Shown piece by piece: positions 33,160 through 45,903 of a DNA stretch of 64,000 nucleotides. Position 1 is the stretch's first letter, and each line of letters starts with the position of its first letter. This stretch comes from Otatea glauca (taxonomy: Eukaryota > Streptophyta > Magnoliopsida > Poales > Poaceae), in NCBI GenBank assembly GCA_036346275.1, contig JAYEVK010000061.1, positions 124,001 through 188,000 on the forward strand, written 5' to 3'. The notes under the pieces were generated by a model that was given only the letters and a program-made list of their open reading frames with translations, was not told the DNA's origin and searched no databases. The translations under genes and the position numbers were made by a program.

Positions 33160-33760
33160 AAAACTATGGGAAAAAAACTAATTCAAGAAGTTTGAAGGAC
33201 TTTTCGTAAAAAACAGTGCCTAGAAGTATTTTGCGAGGTACTTCGCTAAAAAAACAGAGTTGGTTTTAGAACTCTTGAGGATCCCTGTGGGGAAAAAATT
33301 GCGGGAAAAGGGAACAAATTTTGGAAGTTTTTTGTGTCTCATCGCTTAAAAAAATGCACGTAGACATAAAAAAGCAATATGCACTAAAAGGGAAAAAAGC
33401 TTGCAAGTCCTAAGGATCTTATCGCAAAAAGAATGCACCTATATCTAATTAGAAACAAATTTTAGAAGTTTTTAGGGTCGTATAACTTTAAAAATGTACC
33501 TAGATGTAGAAAAACAATTTGTGCTAAAAGGAGGAAAATTTTGGAAGTTTCGGGGGTTTTCTCGCTTAAAAAATGCATATAGATGTAATTTCTGTGGGCC
33601 CTTACACAAAAAAAGGAATTGCACGTGTCGTGCAGGTGCGTGACACCGCGCAAAGACGATTTCCTTGTTGAAGAAAAGAACTACGAAAAAAACAAACCGG
33701 CGAAAAAAGGGCATGTACGCATTTTTCAAGAATTCCCAGGATGTTTTCGCAAATAAATGG
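33160..33760. repeat. Degenerate tandem repeat, about 60-80 bp units
   Basis: Recurring blocks of AAATTTTGGAAGTTTTT, TCGCTTAAAAAA and ATGCACCTAGATGTA follow one another, with starts near 33313, 33390, 33449 and 33529. A longer segment, CGCAAAGACGATTT plus flanks, occurs at about 33131 and again at about 33650. Similar but weaker blocks occur at 34400-34560. Probably an old element or tandem array; no class assigned. Confidence 0.5.
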
Positions 33761-33804
33761 AAAGACATGTGGTCTTGAAAAACGCCAGGCCGACACGCCG
33801 GTGG

Positions 33805-33880
33805 GCGCAACTGCGATTCGAACGCGTGCCTTCGACTTTGCATCATGGAACTCTACCACCGCACTACGGCACCTTAGTGG
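33805..33880 (-). mobile_element. Candidate tRNA-derived SINE head (A and B box)
   Basis: On the minus strand, TAGTGCGGTGGTAGAG resembles an RNA polymerase III A box, and about 30 nt further GCGTTCGAATCGC resembles a B box (GGTTCGANTCC). This arrangement is that of tRNA-related plant SINEs. It does not fold as a good tRNA, and I could not find the 3' end or duplication. Confidence 0.4.
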
Positions 33881-33989
33881 GCAAATGACCTGGACAAAAT
33901 ACTTAAGCCGTATAAAGGGCGGCGCAAACGGGCGATGCGGGGCAACGGCGAGCGACCACGTCGGCCCAAAATCGATGTGGCTGCGCTGA

Positions 33990-36900
33990 GCGAGCCGGAA
34001 CTCTTGAGGATTTAATATACGTAGTACTCTAGTGTTGTGCCCTAGGGAGGCTACAAGGTGGTATGCAGCATTGCAGCCAACAAACTTACGTACATTGTTC
34101 AATTCCTCCAACAATCTCGACCGACAAAAATCTAAGAAGATGTATATGTTCTACTCGTAATATGTACTAGACAAAGCTGTGCGCTACGTGCGTCTGGTGA
34201 GTTTTGATAGAGTGCTCAGATGGCAAATCTAATCTCACAGTGGATGTTATTTTTCTTTTGGCGAAACCTAAAAAATATAAGAAAAACTAAAATAATCACT
34301 CTTTCACAATTCACAGGGAGCATTTCCCAAAAACAGTGAACGAGATTTCGGAAATTTTATGGGTTTTTTCGCTAAAATAGGGATTGAGGACTTGAGTGAG
34401 AGGAATTTCCAGAATCACAAGGTTTTTTTTTGTAAAAGAGCTCGGTCCAGGTCTGTATGCAATTTTTCAGAAGCACAAGATTTTTTTTTTTTGCAAAAGA
34501 GCCAACGTAGGGTCGCGACGCAATTTCGAAATTCGTGGTGGGCCTTTTCACAAAATTGATGACGTAGCCGAGCCCAGGAGCCGGCGATTCTTTCCGCTTT
34601 AAGCAGTAGTATATTTAAACATGTTCATGCATGATGTTGATCTCGACTCTAACCCCTACAGAATTTTATTTATTTATTTAACCTTTTTATTGTTTTTAAC
34701 AACCTCCCGATTCAATTTGTTTCTAATTCTAACCATTTCTAGCGTGACAGTGTTAATTGTTTGCCAAATATTATGGCGTGACAGTTTTGTCAGCCAAAAG
34801 GATTATATTTGAAAATAAGTTGGACGAGAGATTATTAATAAAAATAAATTAATTAGTAAATAGTGTTTGTCCCAATATCGTAAAATATTGGCCAAAACAA
34901 ATACTACAAGGAAGGACACGCTTGCTTTGCGATTTGTGAATCTTAGATATGATCTCTCTACAGCTTGCAAAAAAAGCTTTAGCTAGCTGATAGTGAAAGC
35001 AAATTGTTTTCTTTCTTTGATTCGTTGACATATCAGTTTTTGCTAGTGCTATGTGCTAAAGACAACACTAAGGGTCTCTTTGGTTCGTAGTTAAACTTTG
35101 TCACATTTTGCCCTATCTAAAGTTAGACAAGTTTGATTGAGTTAGGCATCTGTTTGTTTTATAGCTACATTTGTGGTAAGATTTTTCTTGCCATCTAGAT
35201 TCCATGCATCATTGACCCAAAAACGTATAGCAAAATTCATTTTTCTAGCTAAAATGTGGCTTCAATTTTGATAACCTAACCTTAAACAAGTTTGATAAAA
35301 AAAATTGTGATTAAACATGACAATCTTAATATATAAACCTGCACTAAATCCAAGTCAATCGTGAGATAGATCTCTACATACATCGGACCACGTGGAGCTA
35401 TGACCAACATTAAGGTTCTCTAGATAGCTTAGTGGCCTCAACGCTCTCTGCTTACGTTTTGCCTCCTATTGAGACAACAAGAGATCGCAAGTTATCTTTA
35501 TCTTTTTAAATCAAAGTCAAAAAGAAAAGGAAAAACAAGAGGTTGAAAAAACCATTCGGTGTACGTAGTACCTCGATAGCTAGGATTATATCTTTTCAAC
35601 AGGAGAAGAATATTAACTTCTCTTAAATGGCAATGTTCTCTTATTCAATTAATTAGCACAACATGTTCTACGGCAATTCAAATACGTACGAATTGTTGTG
35701 GTAAATATGGTATTAACAATTTTTCTATTACTTTAGTTTTAAACTTAATGAATAGACAACGAATATTGCCATATGCAATACATAGACACCAGCATGATAT
35801 TAATAGATATCAAGCATAAAGATAGCTCATGTATTTCAAATATTCATACAATAAACAATATCATACAACTAGCTAGCAACATCGCTCAAGTTGATAAATT
35901 ATTTACTCTTAGATATCGAGCAGCCTAAATTAACAGGCCTCCTCCTCACAAGGGACAATATCACATACTAATTTGTGACAATCTTTCTAAACAGTCTTAT
36001 CAATTTCAGATTTCAAGCTTGCCAAAATTAATCTGCTTCAATATCAATTTCATTGATCTCTAACAGTTCCTATATGTCATGTTCTATATACTTGTTTTCA
36101 GATTAACATATATCAATATAGCGAGTGATAAAGAGCATGTATTGAGAAGGTTAATCAACAATAGACTGTAGCTATATTGAACTTTATTTAGAACAGGTGA
36201 AACAAAACGAAATGAATATGTAAATTAATTGCGCAAGAACCAATTATAAAAATAAACTAACTTATTGTCATAAATTATCTCACAAAGCCCAATCCTCACA
36301 GAGTAATAGCCACTCCAACATGTAAGGTCCCCAAGACAGATAAATGTCTAGCCAATCTACGCAATATATATATAATGACAAAAGATCAAATATACTCATA
36401 GATCACTAACTCAAGGTCAGTGAAACATGCAAGACTCATCAAAGACGATGTCTCAGAAAACAATATCGCCATTGTAATGCCACAGATCACTAGTGAAGCT
36501 TTCAGAGATACAATGCCGCAAAACTACCAAGTAAGACAATTCACCGAGTAGTCTCGATATGCAACCAAAACTGCATAGAGCCACGGAATCCGCTTCCCGG
36601 TCGAGGAAGAGACCACGACGACTAAGAGCAGCAAGCTATGAAAGGCTTACTCCACACAAAGAGGCAACAACTCATCGAGTACCGCAACCACCACAAAACT
36701 GGAACAACCGCAAAACCAAGCATGATCAACACAGATGTTTAACAATTGAGAGCACCAAGAGTACCTTGACGACCATGAAGCGCCTCAAATCATTGGCCAT
36801 CGTCACCATCCTTTGTCACCACGGGTTATACGCAAAGTGGTATGCAGCCATGGGATAAAGGAAGATATATCAGGGTAGAGGATCACACATGGGCGTCAGG

Positions 36901-37500
36901 TAGCTGAGGATCTCGCCGGAGCACCACCGGAGAAGAAGAAACTGAAGGTGGTTTAGAAATAAAAAAATACGGGAAAATAATCATGTTGTTCTTCACTCTT
37001 TTTTAAGGAGGAACATGGACCTGGGTTTTAAAGAGCACGAGAGGAGAAGGAGAAGCAACGGCCGCCGGAGGACCCGCTTGCCGCCACTGCACGCGCACGT
37101 AGGGTTCGATCGGAGTGAATAGGAACAAAGTATCGTTTATTTCGTGATCTATTCCTCATTTCTTTCAGAGTCGGATTTAGACCTGAATAATACCAGATAT
37201 TCATTTATCTCTTTCGTATTCACTCTAAAATTTTTCCATCAGGCGGACAGAAATCATTTGCTCTATTTGCATCCTAGAGATACGAAGTCCATGCATAAAA
37301 GGAGTTCTTGTTGTTTATTTTATTGAAGATAATTTTTATATGTAAAGACAAAAAAATGTATGGTGTCTTACGAAGTACATGATTCAGCGTGTTCGCTTTG
37401 AAAACAATTTCTACCCCGATGCATTGGTTGCATTTCCATGTTTTTCTTTAGCATGGAGAGTGCATGTGTAGTACATACATGCGTTCCGATGTTTTATTTC
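33990..37500. other. AT-rich intergenic DNA without recognised genes
   Basis: Only short unsupported ORFs. A possible miniature-element start AGGGTCTCTTTGGTTCGTAG lies at 35088, and T-rich degenerate repeats occur at 34400-34560. A patch at 36540-37100 has a small plus-strand ORF (36559-36858) and G/C-rich purine sequence but no motif that I can assign. Confidence 0.45.
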
Positions 37501-37504
37501 TTAA

Positions 37505-37802
37505 GATTGCCTGTTTAGCCAGGCTCTAGCTCCTGGTGAGAAGATGGAGTGAGCGGGCCAAACACTCTTGGCTCCACTAATTTTTATGCCAGAGCCAGAG
37601 AAGCTAGATGCGTATTCAGGCATCAGGCATCCTTCAGCCGAGCTCCGGTTTCTTTCTTGGGCTTATGTAAGAAAGTTGGAGCTACAGTTTTTGGGCACCT
37701 TCACTGGCTTCTACTTAAACCAGCTTCTTCCGAAATTAGCTTCTGATTCCAGGAACCGGAACCGGAGCCGGAGCCGGAGCTTGGCCAAACACGGCGCCCT
37801 CA
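37505..37802. mobile_element. hAT-like miniature element (tentative)
   Basis: The left end GCCTGTTTAGCCAGGCTC and the reverse complement of the right end, GCCGTGTTTGGCCAAGCTC, form an imperfect terminal inverted repeat around about 300 bp rich in AGCTCC/GGAGCC motifs. Such ends are common in grass hAT-type miniature elements. I did not find a clear 8-bp target duplication. Confidence 0.45.
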
Positions 37803-38756
37803 CAAAAGTGATGAGAACTCCAGCGTCCGAGTCAAATCAAAGCTCAGACAGAAATTAACAGACTTAATTTCACTAATATAAGTTCCTCTAGCTTTCCAGC
37901 TTGCAAAAGCTCACCTGCAGGCTGCAGCTCGATCTCCGGCCACAAAGGGAGGGTGATAGGATCAGACAAGACACTTCGTGGCAAAGCACTATCATCATCA
38001 CGCAAAAGATAAGATATTCCTGACGATCGAATGCAATGCATCTCCCTTCGGTCGTGCCGTGGCCTGTCGCGGCAGGAGGTTGCAAGGCGCGCCCCACATG
38101 AGGCTAAGCTCGAGAGAAAGAGACGGGTTTTAAGCCGTTTTCACCGCCAACGGGACGCACGCGGGTCGTGGCGCTGGAAAATCTGCCCCCCTGCGGCGGC
38201 CATGTTGCGTGTTGCCGCTGCGCTCCCCATGCATGCATGGCAGTGAGTCGTCGTCGACGCGCGCGGCGGCCAAATCTTGTTGGGTTGTGCCGACGTGTGC
38301 TGCCAATCCACGCGTACATGACCGTCAATCATCCGATCCGCGCGCATGCAGGGCGCCACAGGCACGTACGTACAGCTAAGCCGCACAGGCACAGCGCACA
38401 GGGTTGGACTAGGGGAGGGATCGAAGACGAGGTCGGAGTGTCGGACCGGGCTCTTGGATACGCGGAAAGGAACGGACCGTCGATCAGGGGTCACACACGG
38501 TCAGGTTCTGCAGTTCGCTTGATAGGGTTTTTTCTCGCGGTTGTGCTGTAAACTGTTGGTGGCTTTGTCGCGTCTCTCCGAGGAATTGCTAATATAAAGT
38601 CGAGATGACTAATTTACGGTCGCCTTTAAGGATCAAATCGTGCGCTCTCACCAGCTAACCACTCCACGCGGAGCTCCCCAGCGATGCAATTCCTTACGAA
38701 TTAAGTCTTTCGGTCTGTATGATCGGCTCAACATTCTGTGACCCATCTGCATTTTA
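37803..38756. other. Intergenic DNA with GC-rich patch (38040-38560)
   Basis: Several overlapping ORFs on both strands in the GC-rich patch lack motifs. Around 38630-38690 the minus strand has a GGTTAGCTGGTGAGAGC sequence resembling a tRNA-type A box, too short to call. No gene supported. Confidence 0.4.
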
Positions 38757-41700
38757 AATCAAAAAAGTTTCAACTCAAAAAAGTTTTAACTCAAAAAATT
38801 TCAAATAAAAAACATTCATATAAAAAAAGGTTCAACTCAGAAAACTTCCAACTCAAAAATTTTCAAATTTAAACTTTTAAAATTTTAAATAGTAAGTTTC
38901 AACTCAAAAAAATTTAAATAAAAAAAATTTAAATTAGAAAGTTTCAACACGAAAATTATAAATACAAATTTTTCAAAACAGAGAAGTTTTAACTCGGAAA
39001 GTTTCATCTCAGAAAAGTTTCAACAATAGAAACTTTCAACTAGGAAAATTTCAACTGGGAAAATTTCAACTCATGAAAATTCAAATCGGGGACTTTCAAC
39101 TAGGAAATCTCAAATAGAAAAATTTCAAAATCGAAAAGGTTTCAACTTGAAAATTTTCAAATCGAAAAGTTTCAACTCATCAAACTTTGGATTCAAAATC
39201 CTTTAGTTCGAAAAGTTTTGATTCAAAAAGTTTCTACTTAAAATTCAAGCTGAAAAAATTTTGACCAAAAAAATTCAAATCGGAAAGTTTCAACTAGAAA
39301 AAAAAATTAAATCACAAAATTTCAAACTAGAAAGTTTCACCTCGAAAAAATTCAAATAAAAAAATTTCAACTCTGAAAAATTCAATTCAAAAATTTTTAA
39401 ATCAAATTTAAACTTGTGAGATTTTTTATGAGTTGAATTTTTTTGTTTGGGTTTAAACTTTTTGTGATAGTAGATTAGACGCGCGCGCGTAGGAAAAAAA
39501 AAAGGCCCATGCTGGGACCGGAAAAAATGGCTCACGCAGGGGACATGTGGAGCTCTAGGAAAGAAAGCGCACAAGTCTCTCGGTGACGGTGAGAACGACC
39601 ACAAAATAGAATCACCCTTGTCAAAGATTTGGTAGGAACATATTCTTCTTATGACAAATGGCAGCACCTCTCTTTCAAAGGCTTTCTCTTTGCGACAAGT
39701 AGCATCACCTCCTTTCTTCCTTTACCTTTCTTATCCTTCAAAGGCCTATCCTGACAAATGGTATCACTTTCTTCATCCCCCTTCTCTCATCCATTTCCTT
39801 CCTCTCAAACTCAAAATAGTTTTTGTATTTAAAATATTCCTCTCAAGTTTTTGAAAAAAAAGTATTTTTTTAACTGTTTTCAAAAGTTTTTTAAGCGAAC
39901 TTTTCAAACTGAAAGTTTATTGAATAGAAACTTTTTGATCTGAAAGTTTTTGAATTGAATATTTTTGGAGCTGAAACTTTTTGATATGAAATTTTTTCGA
40001 GTTGAAACTTTCTAATTTGAAATTTTTCTAGCTGATACTTCCCGATTTCAAATTTTTTGAGTTGAATTTTAAATCAAAACTTTTTGAACCAAAAGCTTTT
40101 TGAAAGACCACGTGGAGGTCTACCCAAGTGTGTGATGAGTAATTGACTGTATTCGGGCTTTTGGTGTTCAAGGTTAAGTTTGATTTGAGTCTGTCCTGAT
40201 CGAAGACTCGTGATCGGACCTCGAGTGGTCTGGACTTTGGCTGGTCGAAGACCAGAGTGACTCGAGTAGAGTGAGAATTGAGAAGTATCGAGTAGGGATA
40301 CTGCCAGGTCGAGCGGCGGGTTATCTCGATTATTGCTAAGTTCTGGTTTGGTCGAGTAATGCCCCGTCAGCTTGTGGTCGAGTGACTCGAGTAGAGTGAG
40401 AATCAATAAGTATCAAGTAGGGTTACTCGATGCTCGATATCGACCCATCGACTCGATTTTGAGCAAAGTGGGTTATGCTATATGATGTGTTTATTTGTTT
40501 TTGATGGTTGCAGGACGACGATGCTAGGTCATAGTGAGGCGAAGGATGACCGGGACTAGGTGAGGTGTGCCAGAGGTTCAAACGGTCGAGGATCGTCGGA
40601 AGATGATCGGAGACGGAGCCGCTGCGAATATAGAAGACAAAGAATGGTTGAGATCCTATCTAGGAGCTACTCGGATCAAGGAGGACTGTCAGATCGTGGT
40701 CTAGGTGATAGAGTAGAAGGTCTAGTTAGCATGTCTTGAAAACCCGGTGTGCTTGTTGGGTTTCGGGTTAACCATGTAAGGCTGTGTGTGGGAGTTATTC
40801 CTAGCCCTTGATGGTGATCCTTAGGGTAGAATGAACTCATCCAATGGTGGAGGGTGACTCAAGAGTAGTAGTATAAATAGAGGGGGAGGAACAGCCTTCC
40901 ATCTCTTGAAGGTTTTTAAAGGTTTTGGCTCTTTTGATCTTTTTGCCCACTTTGTTGTGAGACTTTGTAAACCTCCTTTTCAGAAATGAAAATTATTTTC
41001 TCTTATACTTGAATTTACTTTACGCATTTAAATTCAGCAATTAAATTCCGTAATTTACATTCTTGTAATTTGCTTTTTGCACATTTGTATTTGCCTCCCC
41101 TCCTTCTAAATACTTGTGGATCTTGTGCTGAGGATGCATGATTGATGGATAAGTCTTCTTCGGACCATATCCGAAACATCTAGGCAAATCGTGTGTTCTT
41201 TCATGCAAGAAATCGATCTTGAGCGTTTAAGTGAATCATTCTTCTAGATCGTGCTTGAGAGGTTTTAAACTTGTGTTCTTGCTTGCCGTGACGTGTGGGA
41301 AGGTTATCGAAGATCTTCTTGATCATGAAAACCGCACAAGCAAATCCAAAATTAAGTTCTCAAGTTTTACTCAAACTTGGTGTGTTCTTCCTTCAAAGTG
41401 AAAAAAGGTCGGAACTTTGATCTCAATCCTTGCGATTGAAGGTTGGAATAAGTTCTTGACATCATTAGGATCACATCTACCAACTTTCGTGAGTTTTTGT
41501 TCAGTCAATCAAAAGATTCCTCAAATTAGCTTTTGAGTTTGTGCTGTTCTTGGCTCTATTCTTCCTGCTGTTCTGGAGCCTGGTCATACTGCCTTTCGTG
41601 CGGTCATACCGGGTTCCAGTGCTTCAACCCGGTCATACCGAACTCGCAGGAAAACTTCCTCCATTTTCTTTTGCTCGTTTTTATTGAACTGTCAGTGAGC

Positions 41701-41965
41701 TTGGTTCAATTATTTTGAGTGGGAGAAATTTTATTTAGGATCATTCACCCCCTCTAATCGCCATTTCGGTCCTCCACTTTTGAATTGAAAGTTTTCTGAG
41801 TTGAAACTTTCTAATTTGATTTTTTTTCGATTGAACTTTTCGTGTTGAAACTTTCTGATTTGAATTTTTTTTTAGTTTTAAATTTTGAGTTGATTTTTTT
41901 TAAGTTGAAACTTCCTATTTAAATTTTGTAAAGTTTAAATGTTCTAATTTAAAAAATTTATGTTA
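38757..41965. mobile_element. Foldback-like element with minisatellite arms, split by a solo LTR
   Basis: The left arm (38757-39430) is a degenerate minisatellite of roughly 16-bp units of the type AAAAGTTTCAACTC. The right arm (39850-40100 plus 41777-41965, rejoined after removing the solo LTR) carries the reverse complement, GAGTTGAAACTTT. The centre (39470-39840) contains a GCGCGCGCG run and non-repetitive sequence. Long inverted arms made of short repeats are the layout of foldback transposons. No terminal duplication or transposase was found, so the element class is inference. Confidence 0.6.
40101..41776 (+). mobile_element. Solo LTR C (1.68 kb)
   Basis: Begins TGAAAGACCACGTGGAGGTC and ends TTCGGTCCTCCA, with a perfect 5-bp duplication CTTTT at 40096-40100 and 41777-41781. 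A TATA box GTATAAATAG lies at 40871-40880. It matches solo LTR D (52874-54559, opposite strand) at both ends and across its length. The tail TCATTCACCCCCTCTAATCG is of the same type as the solo LTR at 29992-31718. It inserted into the right arm of the foldback-like element. Confidence 0.88.
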
Positions 41966-42245
41966 GAGATGGAAGAAGGGGTGGGAGAAGTGAGTAGGAT
42001 AAAGGGGACGAGGAGGTGGATATAGAAGATAACATATGACATCTTAAGAAGGTGTTTTTATATTTGTTAGTTGGGGTTGTCCTCAAAATAGTTATACCCG
42101 GAAAAATGTATTCACTTTTGTTAAATGGTGACACGCGGACAAGACGTAGAGGATCCACGACGACAAATGAATAAGGCATGAAACTAGTCCACACGTTTTT
42201 GTATTCGTCAATTAGAGTACTAGTATTACAACATTGAGTATATTA

Positions 42246-42527
42246 TTCCCTCCGTTGATAAATATAAAGTCTATAGTTTGAATGATCTTGTTGAAAAATA
42301 TAAGACATGTATGTAGATTTAATAAGTCTTTCCACATATACCTTTATTTATTCTCTCTCAATCATATGCATTTATTCATTACCACCTACACAAATTATTA
42401 TCTTTCATCTTCCAAGACAATTAAGAGGGATATGTAAGTCATTTCCTCTCATATTTTTCTCAATTTCACCACAACTTTAATCCTTATGCCAAATCAAAAT
42501 ACGCCTTATATTTATCAACGGAGGGAG
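42246..42527. mobile_element. Stowaway/mariner-like MITE, copy 1
   Basis: Terminal repeats TTCCCTCCGTTGATAAATAT and CTCCCTCCGTTGATAAATAT (right end reversed), flanked by TA at 42244-42245 and 42528-42529. The TA duplication and CTCCCTCCGT start are typical of Stowaway-type elements. A second copy is at 60616-60877. Confidence 0.88.
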
Positions 42528-42618
42528 TACTACTCCATACCTTATATACAATAAGACCATGTCAGCTGGCTTTTAGCCTGTACACATCAGTTTTGGTCTA
42601 TGTGGAGGAGTGAGAAAA

Positions 42619-43996
42619 TAGGACGAACCGTTGGAAAACCGCGAAAAACCGAACGGTTTGCAAATTTAAAAATTTTGAATTTTGATCAAACGAGATCGTG
42701 AAAACCGCGGTTTTTGACGAAAAACCGCTCGGTTTTCGCGAAAAACCGAGCGGTTTTTCGAGAAAACCGCAAAAACCGCCCGAGGTTGGAAAATTGGGGG
42801 AAAATGCAAAAAAAATATTGTAAAATTTGTAGAAATACAGGGAAGGTTAAAATTGAGTAAAAATGTAATAAATATATAAATATGGTATGTGAAAACGTGA
42901 AAAAAATTCCAGAATGGTCTCTCCTAAATTTGGAAAAAAATCGACATGATCTTTGCTATATTTTAGAGAATTAGAAGTTGTAAGTTATGTATTTAGCAAT
43001 AATATGTCAATAAATAATCTTTCATTGCAATACTACAATCACACAAGTGCAAAAATCGGCATTCACATAACTACAAAGCAAAATCATTCACAATTTTACT
43101 ACCATTTACTTATCAACACCATTTACATTATAATGCATTTAAATTGAAGTTGTGGAGTAGGCATAAGCATAGCTTCGTCACTCTTCCATTGTCGCAAAAA
43201 TGACATGTTCGACCTACATGAACGGAACATCGAAAACCGATGACAGAAGGAAAAATGGTGAAAATATAAGAACAAATTTAAAAGTTGAAAAAAAATTAAA
43301 AATGTACAAAAAAATCCCAATTAATCTATAAAATACCTAAGAGAAATTTTTACAATTTTTTAAATCATTTATTTCTTCTAAAAAATCTAAAACAGAAATT
43401 AATGAAAAGGAACAAATACACTGTCAAATTTTTATAAATAGTAAAATGATTTATTATATTCTAAAATTTTAATGAAAATATAAATAGTTCTAAAGGACCA
43501 TGTACTAAAATTTTCAGAAATATTAGACTTCATTTATTTCCCATATAAAATCAAAAACAGAAGAGCATATACAATGATAATAGCACTTTCAGAATTTTTT
43601 TAAAATACACATATCTGATTATCATCTCAAAATTTTACATAATCATTTGAATGACGTTATAACATCACAAAGAAAGTTTAAGAAATATTATGCTTCATTT
43701 TTGCCGTAGAAAATAAAAAACTGAAGAGCATATATTATGATAGTATCACTGTCAGAATTTTTTAAAAAATGTACTTATCTGATAATAATCTGAAAATTTT
43801 ATAGAATCGTTAGGATTACCTCAGGAACGCACAAAACAAAATTCAATTTTTTTGACACTTTTTGCTAAATTGCTTCAATTTTTTTAAATTTACTGTTCAT
43901 CTGGCCGGTTTTCCGAACGGTTTTAATTACCGAACCGGCTCGGTACGGGCGGTTTTTGCGAAAACTGAGCGGTTTTCGATGGTTTTTTGAACCTTG
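42619..43996. mobile_element. hAT-like non-autonomous element with internal repeats, copy 1
   Basis: The ends are GC-poor inside but carry CGGTTTTTCG-type sequence: left GGACGAACCGTTGGAAAACC, right (reversed) CAAGGTTCAAAAAACC. Inside are degenerate units with CTGAAAATTTTAT near 43455, 43630 and 43788, about 160-175 bp apart. It shares this internal unit with 44001-45456 and 61519-63000. No coding sequence. The left edge is approximate. Confidence 0.55.
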
Positions 43997-44000
43997 CTAC

Positions 44001-45456
44001 CAGGGTTCTAAATCTCGCTGAATTTCAGCGAAATTTCGGCGCTGAAATTCGGACCACCCCGAAATCTAAACTACCGGCCGAAAAAATTGAAATTGCTATA
44101 GTATCCCAAAATTTTGGTTTTTCTCAGCGAAATTTCGCCGAAATTTTGTATTTTTTGGCCGGTTTTGAAACTTTTAGGGCCGGATTTGGTCTTATAACCC
44201 TTAGGAAAGTCATATCCTATGAAAAATTGTTGAAAAACTGAATTTTTGAGACATTTTAAAATTTTGGCAGAAACACTTTCAGATTTTTATAAAATTGTAA
44301 AAGCTTAATAATGAACTGAAAATTTTATGGTACTATATTTAGTATTTTAGGATCATACATAAAAAATTTATAAATAATTTAACTTCATTTTTTATCTTTA
44401 AAAAATCAAAAATTAAATGAACATAATTGGGAAAGTTACATTGTCAGAATTTTATAAATTTTCTTGAGTGTGATTATGATCTAATTTTTTTTGAGAGATT
44501 AATAACTTACTCAGTACCATTATATAAATTTTCCAAAAAATTTAAAATTTTCTTGTTTGGTCAATCAAATCTATGTAAGCATTGAACTTCGTTTGTTATA
44601 TTATATTTCAAAAATCAAAAAGAGAAAGAACATAAATGGTATTGTGCCTTGTAAGAATTTTATAAATTCACTGGAGTGTTATCATGATTCAAAATTTTTG
44701 TTAGATATTAATAATTTCCTTATCACCCTTATGTAAAATTTTCAAAAATTTTAAATATTTTTTTATTGCTAAAGCAAATCTATGTATTGATCATGAGGCT
44801 TTTATCAGGACGTAGCACTGTCTGAATTGTTAAAAATTATTTAAGAATGATCATCATCTAAAACTTTTATAGAAACACTAATGTTACATCAGGACCATCC
44901 ACAAAAAGTTTCACAAATTTTTTAACGTGTTTTAGATAGTTTTGCATTTTGTTCAAGTTTGCCGTTAAGCCTTTTAACATGGCAGTAGTACTGTTCGAAT
45001 TTTTAAAAATTTATGAAGCTTGATAATCTTATGAAAATTTTATGAGAACATTAGTGATGCATCATAACCATGCTAAAACAAATTCAAAGTTTTATAACGT
45101 GGTTTGAACCATTTTGCATTGGGTTCAAAATTACGAGTCATCGTTTTATCAGGACAGTAGTAATTTTTGAATTTTTAAAAATTACACAAACTTCAGAATA
45201 ATCTTAAATTTTTATGACAATATTATCAATGTGTCATAATTCTCCAAAAAAAAAATTGATATCATTTGACCCACTTTATTTCTGTTGCAAAAAGACCAAA
45301 ATTTCGGTATTTTTCGGCGAATTTCATTTTTTCTCGGTAGAAAACAAACCGGATTTGAATTTTGGACGATATTTGTCCGAAATACCCGAATTTCACCAAA
45401 ATTTCGGATTCCGATCCCAGACGGTATTTTATCCTAAAATGAAATTTGAATCCTTG
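44001..45456. mobile_element. hAT-like non-autonomous element with ~170-bp internal repeats, copy 2
   Basis: Left end CAGGGTTCTAAATCTC and right end (reversed) CAAGGATTCAAATTTC form imperfect terminal inverted repeats with the CA-G-GG start common in hAT elements. The flanking octamers CTTGCTAC and AGTACTAC share only the last six bases with one difference, so the duplication is weak. Internal blocks CTGAAAATTTTAT recur at about 44311, 44478, 44683, 44849, 45026 and 45197. The outer 100 bp are rich in AAATTTCGG. It abuts copy 1 directly. Confidence 0.62.
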
Positions 45457-45576
45457 AGTACTACTCCAGTTTATAGCCATTCGGCCCATTCCGGGTATAT
45501 AGCCGTATGAGTAAAGACTAGAAAGTCTGGAGTATCCAGAGATAGAAAGGGAAAGTGTCCCCACTTCAATTACTAA

Positions 45577-45903
45577 GAGCACATACAATAGTAAGGACAC
45601 ATACAATAGTAGAAGACTACTATCTATATACTCCTCCATATCATCTAAATCAATACTAAAAACAGTTTCTACAATACATGATATTTTAAAATTATCTCTA
45701 TGAAATTCTACAATATTTTGAATATGGTATAAAAAAGTATTTATTATATATAATAACTCATGTAATGGTGTTTTATGTTGTATATAGGTTGTCTCTTCAT
45801 CAAGAGGCATCTATACTCTCTCTCCTCTTCTCTCTTTCAAATCAACAAAAATCTTATATGGCAAGGTATATAGACAGCTAATGTTACACTATTATATGTG
45901 CCC
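45577..45903. mobile_element. Tourist-like MITE (PIF/Harbinger type)
   Basis: Terminal repeats GAGCACATACAATAGTA and (right, reversed) GGGCACATATAATAGTG, with a TAA duplication at 45574-45576 and 45904-45906. The length of 327 bp and the TAA duplication fit Tourist elements. No coding sequence. Confidence 0.8.

Noticed and set aside
33805..33880. Genuine tRNA gene
   Set aside because: The A and B box-like motifs do not come with a proper acceptor stem or anticodon arm.
36559..36858. 99-codon plus-strand ORF as a small gene
   Set aside because: No motif, no codon-bias difference visible and no supporting gene structure around it.
45262..45810. 182-codon minus-strand ORF
   Set aside because: Crosses the end of the hAT-like element and into the Tourist-like MITE; no domain.
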